Positions 42,181 to 64,000 of a stretch of 64,000 bases of DNA are shown in pieces (within the stretch, counting starts at the first letter, position 1; the number at the start of each line of letters is the position of its first letter). The notes under the pieces were generated by a model. The model had not been told where the DNA came from and did no database searches. It saw only the letters and a list, made by a program, of their open reading frames with translations. The position numbers and the translations under genes were made by a program. Source of the stretch: Asterias amurensis (taxonomy: Eukaryota > Echinodermata > Asteroidea > Forcipulatida > Asteriidae); the NCBI RefSeq assembly GCF_032118995.1, contig NC_092651.1, positions 25,776,349 through 25,840,348 on the forward strand. The letters are read 5' to 3'.

Positions 42181-43736
42181 GCCTTGATACAATAATTTTC
42201 GTTTATGAAACCAAATAATATATCATAACTTAATTACTGAAGCTCGCAAGCCTGGAGAAACCTGTATTATAAAACAATTGGGTGCTTGTTACATGTGTAA
42301 ACCTGAAACACAGGGGTTATATACCTCAACACATTTATTTTTCTTCATTCATCTTTATTTGCGCATGATTTGAATAGCCAGTTCACTAACATGCTCCCAC
42401 CCCTAATAAGCTCCCACTATCTGAAAACTTCATTATATCATGAGCTCAAGAAGGCCAGTTTGAGGTCTTATGGAACCGACTCAGTATTCATTCTTTATGA
42501 ATGAGTAAATGACCTCTGTGGTAAATTGGACCCACAAAATAATAATGTGTTACACAAAACTAATCGGTTGCACCACCATGCAACCCTGCTGGCTGGACAA
42601 CTGACCAGCCATGGCCCATCCCGGCCGGCCTTGCACACTGGTTATGTATATAAAATATTTTACATAAAGCAGAAACAAAAGGGTAGTTATTTTTAGAGTG
42701 TGTCTGTGTGGTGAGGCCAGTCGTCGAGTCGTGCACTCCTGTAGGAAGTATTGACGCTTGATTTGTGTATAAAAGAGGTATCGGCAGAGAACGGATGCAA
42801 TAATTCCTGGACCTTAATATCGATATCAGTGTATGTTCGATACTTGCACAGTCGTCGTAAAATCGATACTAAAGTATCCCCTGAAAAAGGGAGAGACCTC
42901 CTGTGCGATTCTCAAAGATTCAAATACTATTATTCTTCTTGTAGTATCGACTACTAAGTGCTGAACAGTCTTACATAAGGTCAAAGTTGAAATCTTAGGT
43001 AATAACTGGAAACTGGCATTTGTAACGTAAACTCACACTGCGCACACACACGACGTACACACTACACGGCCGTGCGTTGGGTGTCGTCAACATTACAAAT
43101 TATTATTTAGTAAAGTTGCAGTTTAATCATAGAGCAGGGAACAGGAATGCTGCCTCTCCCGAGAAGTAAACAGTTCTGGATCATGTTAACGCAATAGCGG
43201 ACCGTAATTTGCAACGTTTTTACGGCAGCCATGCAAATCTGTAAGTATTGCAAACAAATGCAAGTTTGTCTTTGTCGACTTTGTTGTTGTGTTGAATTGA
43301 TAGAAGAAGTTGATAAAAATAAAACACTGTCAAAAAGTGAGTCGGACCATGGAGGTTCTACCTCCATGGTCGGACCGCCGGCCACCAATATGACTAAACA
43401 CCATGGTTAATATCACTAAGCAGACTCTGGAGTGTGGTGGTTGTCTGCTTGGTAGGATGGCGGTTATTTTCGCTAAATGTGGTCCTGTGTATTAATATAA
43501 ACATTCGCTGCCCTGAAGGATGGGGGTTTTCAAGACTTGGTTGCAGAGGAAGAAGGATAATGAGAACCAGTAGCTAGGGCGCTGTACCCCTTTTTATTAT
43601 TTTATTTTGTAATTTTTCATCGGTGAATTTTTCGAAATGTTGTAATTATCAATGAATTTTGAAAAAAGGAGTACAGCGCTCAAAGGTTCTACAGAATATG
43701 TAATGAATGAATTCAATATGAAATGCGCTATTTTTA
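42181..43736. other. LONRF upstream region, possible first exon and promoter
   Basis: No coding exon is seen. TATAAAAGAGGTA near 42768 and a GC-richer stretch at about 43030-43440 are the only promoter-like features. A near-perfect palindrome GTCGGACCATGGAGG (inverse 43362-43377) lies at 43343-43377. A non-coding first exon of LONRF is expected between here and 44990, but I cannot fix its position. Confidence 0.35.
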
Positions 43737-43744
43737 GAAGAATT

Positions 43745-43884
43745 GGAAAAGTTTCCGTATGGCGCCACCACTTTTTCATTCGATATGAAATAATACTAGT
43801 ATTAGTATCCAATTTACCTCAATGAGATATTCCCCTTTTGTAAAAATGAGTGAAAAGGTGGTGGCGCCATATGGAAATGTATCC
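43745..43884. mobile_element. hAT-like palindromic MITE, copy 2
   Basis: The ends are GGAAAAGTTTCCGTATGGCG and CGCCATATGGAAATGTATCC. The flanks GAAGAATT and TAAGAATT agree at 7 of 8 positions, consistent with an aged 8-bp target duplication. Confidence 0.88.
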
Positions 43885-44001
43885 TAAGAATTAGCTATAA
43901 TATTGTTATATAGTGAAAGAAAAATTTGACTCAAATTTATTTTTTACCCCTCTTTTATTTTAGTCTTCCACTGAAATGTTATATTATTTAAGTTATCATT
44001 T

Positions 44002-44116
44002 GGAAAACCACTTTTTCATTCGATATGAAATAATATAGTATCTAATTTACCTCAATGAGATATCCCTTTTTGTAAAAATGAGTGATAAAGTGGTGGCGCC
44101 ATACGGAGAGTTATCC
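44002..44116. mobile_element. hAT-like palindromic MITE, copy 3, shortened left arm
   Basis: It is flanked by exact 8-bp duplications TATCATTT (43994-44001 and 44117-44124). The right arm is complete. The left arm jumps from GGAAAA to CCACTTTTTC and lacks about 17 bases. Confidence 0.9.
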
Positions 44117-44361
44117 TATCATTTTATTATTCATTGTGTAATTTGTCATCTTTATATTTTGTTGTGTCTCTTGACTCACAAAGCCTGTCAGTGTCAACTC
44201 AAAGTATTAAAACAAAGCATTGTATCAAATTCCAGCCAAATCTTTACAAAAATCGATAGACCTTTTGTTATTGTATGCATCATGTTAAGTCAAAGACGTG
44301 CGTTGCTGTGGTGGTGGTGCATTGATGATTGTTATTTCGAATGGGCATTTACATTATTTTA

Positions 44362-44472
44362 ACTTCACACATGTTCTCATGCTTTGTGTTAGTTGCGATA
44401 ACGTAACCCTCCTCCTGATGGGAGGACGGGAGGAGGGTTACGTTATTGCAACTAGCTTTGTGTGAAGTGCGA
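44362..44472. mobile_element. Near-perfect palindromic MITE
   Basis: CTTCACAC and then GTTGCGATAACGTAACCCTC are mirrored by GAGGGTTACGTTATTGCAAC and then GTGTGAAG around a 10-base loop at about 44416-44428. The AGGAGGGTTACGTTATTGCA arm also occurs at 34690. It can form a long hairpin. Confidence 0.85.
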
Positions 44473-44589
44473 TCATATAGTTTGCAAAATTCGAAACAAA
44501 CAATGCATCTTGGCGCAAAGGGCAGATTCAATATGACGTATACCCCGTGCAAATCTTAAAAATAAAATGTTTTCTACAATATGAATGTT

Positions 44590-44900
44590 GCCATTCCAGA
44601 CTACTCTAAAGTCTAGACTCTAAGCACAATTTGGATTTATTTTTTATGTGTTTTGGAACAAATTTGTAAACCTGTTTTTTGTTGTACTTGTATAAAAATG
44701 CAATCCTTTTATAACTGACTGTATGAGAGCTCTTCAATTTCAAGCATACACTTCTTAATGATGTTATGTCAATTCATTGCAATCTTTGTTCAATAATAAT
44801 GTGGCATTTAGGGTGTTTCGAGGGCATGTACTTTTAGAAAGGGTTTGAAGTAAATATGCCGATTGGTATTTACTTTGAGGTAGGGGGGGGGGATCATTTA
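44590..44900 (+). repeat. Block duplicated at 37840-38120
   Basis: See the partner entry. It ends in a G run at 44883-44892, directly before LONRF exon 2. Confidence 0.6.
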
Positions 44901-45005
44901 ACGCTCTTATAAATGTACCAAGAAATAAAGGTTGCAGCTCAAACGAGTTATCTGCAAAAAGAAATTGCATTAAATTTTGTTTTTCTGCCCACAGAATTAT
45001 CAACT

Positions 45006-57400
<12,395 letters not shown>

Positions 57401-60400
57401 CTAGAAAATACACCAAATTTGTTGAGTGATGAACTAAGTATGTTATCTCCTGACGGGGATGATTGAACAAGAGTACCTGTGAGATTTGATTGATATAGCC
57501 TATAAATTAACACCTTTACGTACATGCTTTGGGCTATCATGCAAAAGGGAACCGAAAAGCGCCCTCAGGGAATGTCCCACAAGGTATACTCGAGAGAGAG
57601 TGACAACAGCGCCCTCAGCGTACCCCACAAGTAATACTCAAGAAAGACGAACACCAGCACTGTACTGATGATACTCTGAAATTCTGGAAGTCTTATAACA
57701 TGTGTGGCCATTTCCTGATGAGTGTTAGAAATTTACTGAGCTTTACACCAAAGATGAGCTGCTTAAAAAAGCAGCAAAGATTTCAAAGAAACAAAGCAAC
57801 GCTTTCACAGAAGAAGTGAACACAACATTGCGGGTGCATTAACAAAACAAATGTCTTGAGGAAGATTCAGTTTGCATTAAAAAATTTATTCCATGTTAAA
57901 TGAACCCATAGATGAGCAATAAGTTAACTGTCTTTCTTTACAGCTCAGACAGAAAAAGAGGTTGTGTGCTGTGGCCAGTCAGGCCCTTTATGGGTTAATA
58001 CATATTAATCAAAAGAAGACAAACTGGATTCAATTTCAATAAGAAAGATTTTAATCCCTGAAGAAGTTAATCTTTTACAAGGAAATTAGAATAGTTACGA
58101 GGGTTCAGGTGGTGAAACCCTAAGTTGCGTAAGACAACTTTTTTCTGCAGCAGTTAACGCTGCTATTTTATATTCTTCAAATTTAAAACTTGTCCCTCTA
58201 AATGCATTGGGTAGCAATTTAAATTGATTTCTCAGAGTGTATGTCAATACGTATTTATTGGTCGGACGTCCGATTTGGGGAGATAGAGTGTCGCAGATAG
58301 GGGAAGTATTTGGAGGAAATGTGCTTTTGATGGAATTTAACACACAGTGCGTCAAGAGAAATAAATATGGCTTTGGGCCCGTCACTTTGAATTTTTGAAA
58401 ATTCATGTAGAATGTAGAAAAGCAAGCAATTTTCAAAATGGCAACCATTGCTTGTTATCTTATATTGATTTGTTTTAACGAAAAAAACTTACAGCAAATC
58501 ATCTGTCTAGGTTTATTGGAACACCATGTAATGATAATCTCTAATTGAGTTGGGGTGTCATGAAAGAAGTTCTTCAGGCTGGTAAAATATGAACTAACCA
58601 AAGCAAATCAGTTCTCTATGACACACAGCCAATACTTTTAAACTAATATTTTTACATTTCAACTAGTATCATTTATGTGGATGATACTAGTCAAAACGTT
58701 AACAAATTTTACGTAAGTATTTGCTGTGTTTCTACAAAATTCATTCGCTAAAAAGTTGAGTTGGGTTGGCTCTGAAAAGAACCGTATGTCATGGCATGCT
58801 GTGTTTTAAATTCTTTAAATCAAAGGAACAATCCTGTCACCTACCTTAACTGCCTTACTCCCATAACAATTGTACATATAACTATTTTTACTTGATTTCA
58901 AATTGGTTTATTTTAGATAATATTGTATTTGTTACAATGGTGTGTATTTTTCTTAATTTTTAAGTTAATCAAACAGACCCATGAAAGTATAAACCAAATT
59001 CAGCTCTTTAACCTACTGTCTGAACATTCAATATTCATTTCGGCTTTGAATGATAGATTAACTATGTCAGCCTGTAGTGTGGTATCATTTGGTGAAAGCA
59101 TCTAAGCTAAGCAGTATATTCCACATGTTTGTTTCTTCAGTGCACAATTCTTCCACCACTTACAAACCATCGTGCAGTCAAATGTTTTAAAATAGTCAGT
59201 TAAATCGCTTGGAAATGGAACATTAAGTAAACAAATATTTCTTGAATCATCCTGGCATGTTTACCAAAAGAGTTTTGTTCAGGTTGCATGAAAAATAATC
59301 TACAAACATTAAACAAAATGAAAAGAAAAAAATAGGCCTATTACAAAGCAAAGAGATTGTAAACTCTTCCAAATAAACACTCACTGCATTGTGGTGTGAA
59401 GAATGCTCTTTTGTCTTTTACCAACAACTGCAACTCAGAGTTGAGATCTCAGTCAATGCATATTTAAACTAAACACTGATACATGCCTAAACCGTTATCT
59501 ATTTCTTTGTTTGAATATCTTAAAGATAACAGGAACAAGAAAATAACAGTTGTGGAAGTGTTAAAAGGAATTTCCAGGTGGTTAAAATGTGGATTTACCT
59601 CAGCTGTTTTTTTTTGTTTTTTTTTTTCACTTTTCAGATTGTTAAAAAAAAACCTACGGTATTATATATTTTGTTTGAGTAATCAATCATTGATAAAAAC
59701 GTCATGCTGCAAATCAAAAAGCATGACTTGCTTCAAAACATCCCAAAGTATTAATAATGGCAAACAAGTCTCTCTCAAGGGCTCTTAATGTGTATCAACA
59801 CGTTTTAAAATCACGTTTACCGCACCTGATAAACAGACCTTTGCTAATTGGGCTGTTATGACATGCATTCTTGTGTGCGTGGCACGTGTTGTGTGTTGCT
59901 TAATGACTGAATGAAGGAACATATACAGGGGGGGGGGGGCGGCGGCACACGTGTTATACAACCAGGGCAATCTAAAGCTATCAGTTGAGCCGTTATAAAA
60001 CTGTATTTCTACAGAAAGCTAAATATTGTGAAACCGAATCAGAGGAGTGAGTATCTACTCCCCACTGATAATTCCCGATGATGTATGTAGTTGATGTTAC
60101 ATCATGTTTATGTGTACAGCGTTACCAAACCCACCATTTTGAAAATCAGGAGTATATTTCTTATGCAAGGGGAACATTTCTTTATGTAATGGGATCTGGA
60201 ATTATACAACATTTAAAATCAGAGGAAGTTCAGTTTTGTGCTCTATAACTGGGTGCTTTGTAAAGAATAAAGCTATTCATTGGACAGGGAACAAACTTAT
60301 TGTAGAATGAATCTTGGCCTTATCATGTTATTGGAGATTGTTGAGACATTTTGTGGAAATTTACAAAGTGATAGGCCTATTGTCCCATGCATTGGCTCTG

Positions 60401-62450
60401 TGAGAATTGAGTTTTTGTATTATTTAATTGTTCAGGCATGTGCAAGCAACTCCTCCTTGTGGCAAACCAACAATCAGGAATTATTTTCTCGTTGCACATC
60501 TGTTCAAATTCCTTTCATCGATTGGTGAAAAACTTACTCTCTCATTCCCACCTGTTTTTTTTTTTTTTTTATAATAATGTAAAGCGTTTATATTATCTGA
60601 TCTGAGCCTCTATATGTGTGACTATTGTTCATTTAAAACAAATATTATTAGTCTAATACAATTATTGTAACTCACTTGAAAATTCATCATCTAGTGTTTG
60701 TTTGAAGAAAATAAAAAAAATATTGATTTTTAGAAACAGTGGAAGTAATATTGTAGATTGATGTCTCAAAACCATTATCTCAGAACCATACAAAACCAGC
60801 CTGGGAAAGAAACCTGTCAGATTCTATGTTCATCTCATTCGGAAAGACCATTTTATAATGAGGGGTGGTTTGGCATTCGTTAAAAGAAGAAGAAGACGCT
60901 GTTTCGGTTTCGGCCAAGTGTTTAGGGTTGATGAGCTAGGCTCATTAAGAAAACCAAATACACCCTTGTTCCTGATATGGTATGGTCGCATTTATACAAT
61001 TGGCTTCTTATATGAGCATGGAAAACGCATTTGGAGATTGATTTTCTTCTCCTGTATTTAAGGACTGTGTCAAAACAAATCTTCATCTGCTTTTTTTTTT
61101 TCAATGGTGCCCGAAGAGGGCTGATACAAGCGCAATAATTACACAATTAAGAATTCCCAAACACGCCCCTTGTCTCAGTAATTTTAAAGATGATCTTAAC
61201 TATAACAAACTTCTCTCAAAGTAGCATATTCTGTTCTCATTCAAAAGGAAGAATCCAATCTACACAAAGAAAACGAACGTTGTCAGATTTGTAAAGACCA
61301 GTTGCCAATTATGTACACCACACTATAAGATTATACAGGTTATATTATTTATATTTCTGTGAATTCAAATGAATTGGATATGACACTATTTACACAACTG
61401 CCTTTTGTATCTAGGATCTTTTGTACTATTAGAGTGTAGTTTGTTACTCCATCGCAACTGATCTAATTCAACTAATTTTAATGTACATTACAAACAACCA
61501 AACCCTCCAGAAGTTACAATTATGCTGAGCTAAATTTCAGCATTATACATTTTGGAGGGCAAGTAATAAATTGAGCATCCAAGAGATGAAAACAAAACTC
61601 ATGTGGAATCTTGTTTGCACAAAAAGATGAATGCCATACCCAATTCGTTTTGGGTTTGTTCACGCAGAAAGCACTTTTATAGTTCACAAGTTGAAGCTTC
61701 AGAAATGAAGATTTGAAGTGCTGCATTTGAGAAGCACATGAAGCATTTTTTTTTTAAACAAGTGAAGAGTTGAGATTATGGACTACATATGACCACAAAG
61801 CAATCCAGCTGTATCTAGATTTGTCTTAAAGTAGTTACCTGTCACATATCAAGTTGAAACAATTATGATAGATCTAGTTTTGTATTCCTTCAGTAGTTAC
61901 CTCATGCATGAAAGGAGAACCATAGACAGCGAGTGGCAAACATGGTGCCAAAATGGTTGATAGACCTCCGTCTACTATTGGAAATTTAAGTGCACATGGT
62001 TGCCATTTCAGCAAGCACTCATTGAAAGCTATTGTAATAGTCTGCACTGATCTATTGTTTAGTTAAAAGAGTGGCTTACCAAAATGGCGTCCAGTGTGCA
62101 TTTCACATTTCAGCTTGAGTTCCCAGCCTTGCACCTTTGGCTTTCTTAGAGTAGAGAGGTTTCAATAACAGTTCTTTGTCATACAATTCCAGTCCCATTT
62201 TAGTAGAGAAGTTTTGTGTTTTTTTACATGAAGAATGTTGTACATTTGTCATAACAGAATGATATTCATTACATATCAATGGACTACACTATGAAATATT
62301 CTTTGTGTGTTGTTTGGTTTCTAACATGTTTTAGAACTTTATAGTAGACAGTAATTAGTCTTATTGTTCACTTACAAAACAAATAGAATCAACTGGTGGT
62401 AAATTGAAGTGTCTTTGTGAATTTGTATTCTCAATAAAACAATGGCTTCC
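57401..62450 (+). other. Probable LONRF 3' UTR and downstream region
   Basis: No further gene is recognised. Candidate polyadenylation signals are AATAAA near 60267 and 62435. The second is followed by a TTGTGTTTATCTTG-type U/GU-rich stretch, so a 3' UTR of up to 5 kb is possible. The 57555-57650 part contains two copies of AGCGCCCTCAG with a following CCCACAAG and ATACTC about 50 bp apart. A G run lies at 59928-59940. Confidence 0.4.
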
Positions 62451-62544
62451 ATGATAAAGAATCATTTTTCGGTCCATCTTTTATGTTGTGTTTATCTTGT
62501 AATATAAACCTTGATTTGTTTGTGCATGTTAAATTTAAGAAGAA

Positions 62545-62760
62545 AACATAGTTTAAGTGGTACCTTTCACGTCTAGGACCAGGGCTTGAATCACTGGGGC
62601 CCTATGTTGATTAGGTTTGCAGTCCCCACTTGACTGCGTGGGTTTTCCCTCTAACACTTTTCTTGTGCGTCCCTCCTACATATAAAACTGAGACTTCCTA
62701 TGTTTTGTTTTGGTTTTCTCTCCATGACAGTTTATGAAAGTCTCATTGCTTTCAACTTGC
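62545..62760 (+). mobile_element. SINE copy (GCGTGGGTTTTCCC family)
   Basis: It includes GGACCAGGGCTTGAATCAC, GACTGCGTGGGTTTTCCCTC and ACATATAAAACTGAGACTTCC. It matches 36618-36850 and, inverted, 23030-23205. Confidence 0.6.
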
Positions 62761-62981
62761 CATCTTTTGTTTAAATTTCCACTGCAATTTTAGAGTCTTT
62801 AATGTATAGTATATTAATGTGTATCTTTTTATGAACTAGGTCTGGGAGGGCACATCTTTTTTTTATGACAGTTTTTTTAAAACTTTTGCCCTTCCCTGGA
62901 CGGCCTGTGGTTGTTTTATTGTTTTGGAATTTTTTGCCGAAGAGTTAAAATTAAAATTAAATTAAATTGATAGTACATGGA

Positions 62982-63368
62982 TTAAAGACACTGGACACTA
63001 TTGGTATTTGTCTAAAACCAGTCTTCTCACTTGGTGTATCTCAACATATGCATAAAATAACAAACCTGTGAAAATTTGAGCTCAATCGGTCGTCGAAAAT
63101 GCGAGATAATAATGAAAGAAAAAACACTCTTGTCACATGAAGTTGTGTGCTTTCAGATGCTTGATTTCGAAACGTCAAATTCTAAATCTGAGATCCTGAA
63201 ATCAAATTCGTGGAAATTTACTTCTTTCTCAAAAACTATGTTACTTAACAGAGGGAGCCGTTTCTCACAATGTTTTATACTATCAACAGCTCCCCATTAC
63301 TTGTTACCATTTAAGGTTTTTTCTAATAATTATTTTGAGTAATTACCAATAGTGTCCACTGCCTTTAA
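62982..63368. mobile_element. TTAA-flanked MITE, family A, well-preserved copy
   Basis: It begins TTAAAGACACTGGACACTAT and ends CAATAGTGTCCACTGCCTTTAA. Inside are AACAAACCTGTGAAAATTTG and GAAGTTGTGTGCTTTCAGAT, shared by all full copies. A plus-strand frame of 88 residues lies inside it and is not a gene. Confidence 0.9.
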
Positions 63369-63814
63369 GTTCACTATACTGAAAATGGTTGGTTTCACAA
63401 CCAGAACTAATCAATAAAAATAATGAACTAGACACAGAAAAGTGAAAGCTAAAAGCACTTTACAAATTTGTATGATGGAATGACAGACACAATTCTCGTT
63501 TTCAGAAGTATTACTTATAGGTAACCAGCCAAAATTACACATAGCTCACAATATTGTGACTGGTGCCCCACTCAATTCTAGCTTAGCAGACGAAATTGCT
63601 GTTGAACAGTATTTTCTGTTTTTCATAATGCGACCTCGTTTCCTACTTTGAATGACCCCCAAATATCACGATCTTCGTTAATGACTTGATTTCCTCAAAC
63701 TTATATGGCTTCAGAAAACATTCAAAGCTTAAACCACCCACCCACACACATTAGTCAATGAATTCCTTGATTGATTTGTTAAAACTAGCTCACAGGTCAA
63801 CAAACTATAATAGG
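63369..63814. other. Intergenic, no gene seen
   Basis: It contains GGTAACCAGCCAAAATT at about 63521, also present near 13317, which is probably part of an old SINE. Nothing else is recognised. Confidence 0.4.
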
Positions 63815-63960
63815 AGGCTTTTGGAGAAAATAGGTGGAAGCAGACTATAACCGGGTAAAGCTGTTGTTCTCAGAATTATGCGCAAGTTCAGACTTGCGTA
63901 AACAATAGAAATTTACCCGGTAAGTCTGATGCCACCTATAGCGTTAGAAAGTCTCCCATT
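63815..63960. mobile_element. Palindromic MITE (GGTGGCAGCAGACTTACC family), diverged copy
   Basis: AATAGGTGGAAGCAGACTAT and ACCGGGTAAA at the left are mirrored by TTTACCCGGTAAGTCTGATG and CCACCTATAGCG at the right. It is the same family as 13945-14092. Confidence 0.7.
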
Positions 63961-63985
63961 TTGTAACAATTTTCTTTTCTTTTTG

Positions 63986-64000
63986 TGGGGGGGGGGGGGG
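63986..64000. repeat. Poly(G) tract at window end
   Basis: At least 14 G residues run to the edge. The true length is unknown. Confidence 0.9.

Noticed and set aside
44913-45005. Upstream in-frame ATG for LONRF adding 31 residues
   Set aside because: The sequence before 44994 ends in a good polypyrimidine tract and AG, so it is intron; the ATG at 45006 follows directly.
58095-58448. Minus-strand frame of 117 residues downstream of LONRF
   Set aside because: No family, motif or partner exon was recognised; it lies in the probable LONRF 3' UTR. It could be a small gene but I cannot support it.
62982-63368. 88-residue plus-strand frame
   Set aside because: It lies wholly inside a family A MITE, and related copies have no conserved frame.

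Overview
The window is animal nuclear DNA: spliced genes with GT-AG introns, many small dispersed repeats and AT-rich spacers. I think it is an echinoderm, perhaps a sea star. That rests on my memory of several of the dispersed repeats and on the single-copy LONRF, CWH43 and MRPL30 orthologues; nothing in the window proves it.

Three conserved host genes were assembled exon by exon, and all reading phases close. CWH43 (PGAP2-interacting protein, GPI-anchor lipid remodelling) lies on the minus strand in 14 exons, 26607 down to 15881, and encodes 769 aa. MRPL30 (mitochondrial large-subunit protein uL30m) lies on the plus strand in three exons, 26722-37386, and encodes 173 aa. The two start codons are 115 bp apart and diverge, so they probably share a bidirectional promoter. 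LONRF (two RING domains, TPRs and a LON substrate-binding domain) lies on the plus strand with eleven coding exons, 45006-57400, and encodes 784 aa. Its start codon sits just after a splice acceptor, so a non-coding 5' exon must lie upstream.

The large first intron of MRPL30 holds an intact two-exon gene (28028-31654) for a 1,088-residue protein. It has an NLS-like start, about 13 copies of a 10-residue PQPGTSQQL(E/D) repeat, a long basic coiled coil, a transposase-like core and a Tudor/SH3-like tail. It is followed by a 1.5-kb terminal-inverted-repeat element (32138-33676) filled with two minisatellites. A weak match to the same terminus lies upstream near 27092. This is the best candidate for an undescribed element.

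The left 9 kb is accessory DNA: an LTR and gag fragment running off the left edge, a 97-bp satellite whose monomer resembles a decayed C2H2 zinc-finger unit, and broken LTR-retrotransposon blocks separated by an array of about 155-bp repeats. From 9.4 to 15.8 kb there are SINE-like and MITE-like pieces and no recognisable gene. From 37.4 to 45 kb and 57.4 to 64 kb there are MITEs, foldback elements, SINEs and the probable long 3' UTR of LONRF.

Three groups of structure stand out beyond the genes. Two introns of CWH43 carry tandem duplications that copied a 3' splice site plus the first 25-40 bases of the next exon, giving rows of decoy acceptors. MITE families can be sorted by target site: 8-bp duplications (hAT-like) and TTAA-flanked (piggyBac/Kolobok-like). 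Several large inverted-repeat (foldback) elements are present, one of them built from a mariner-like transposase gene.
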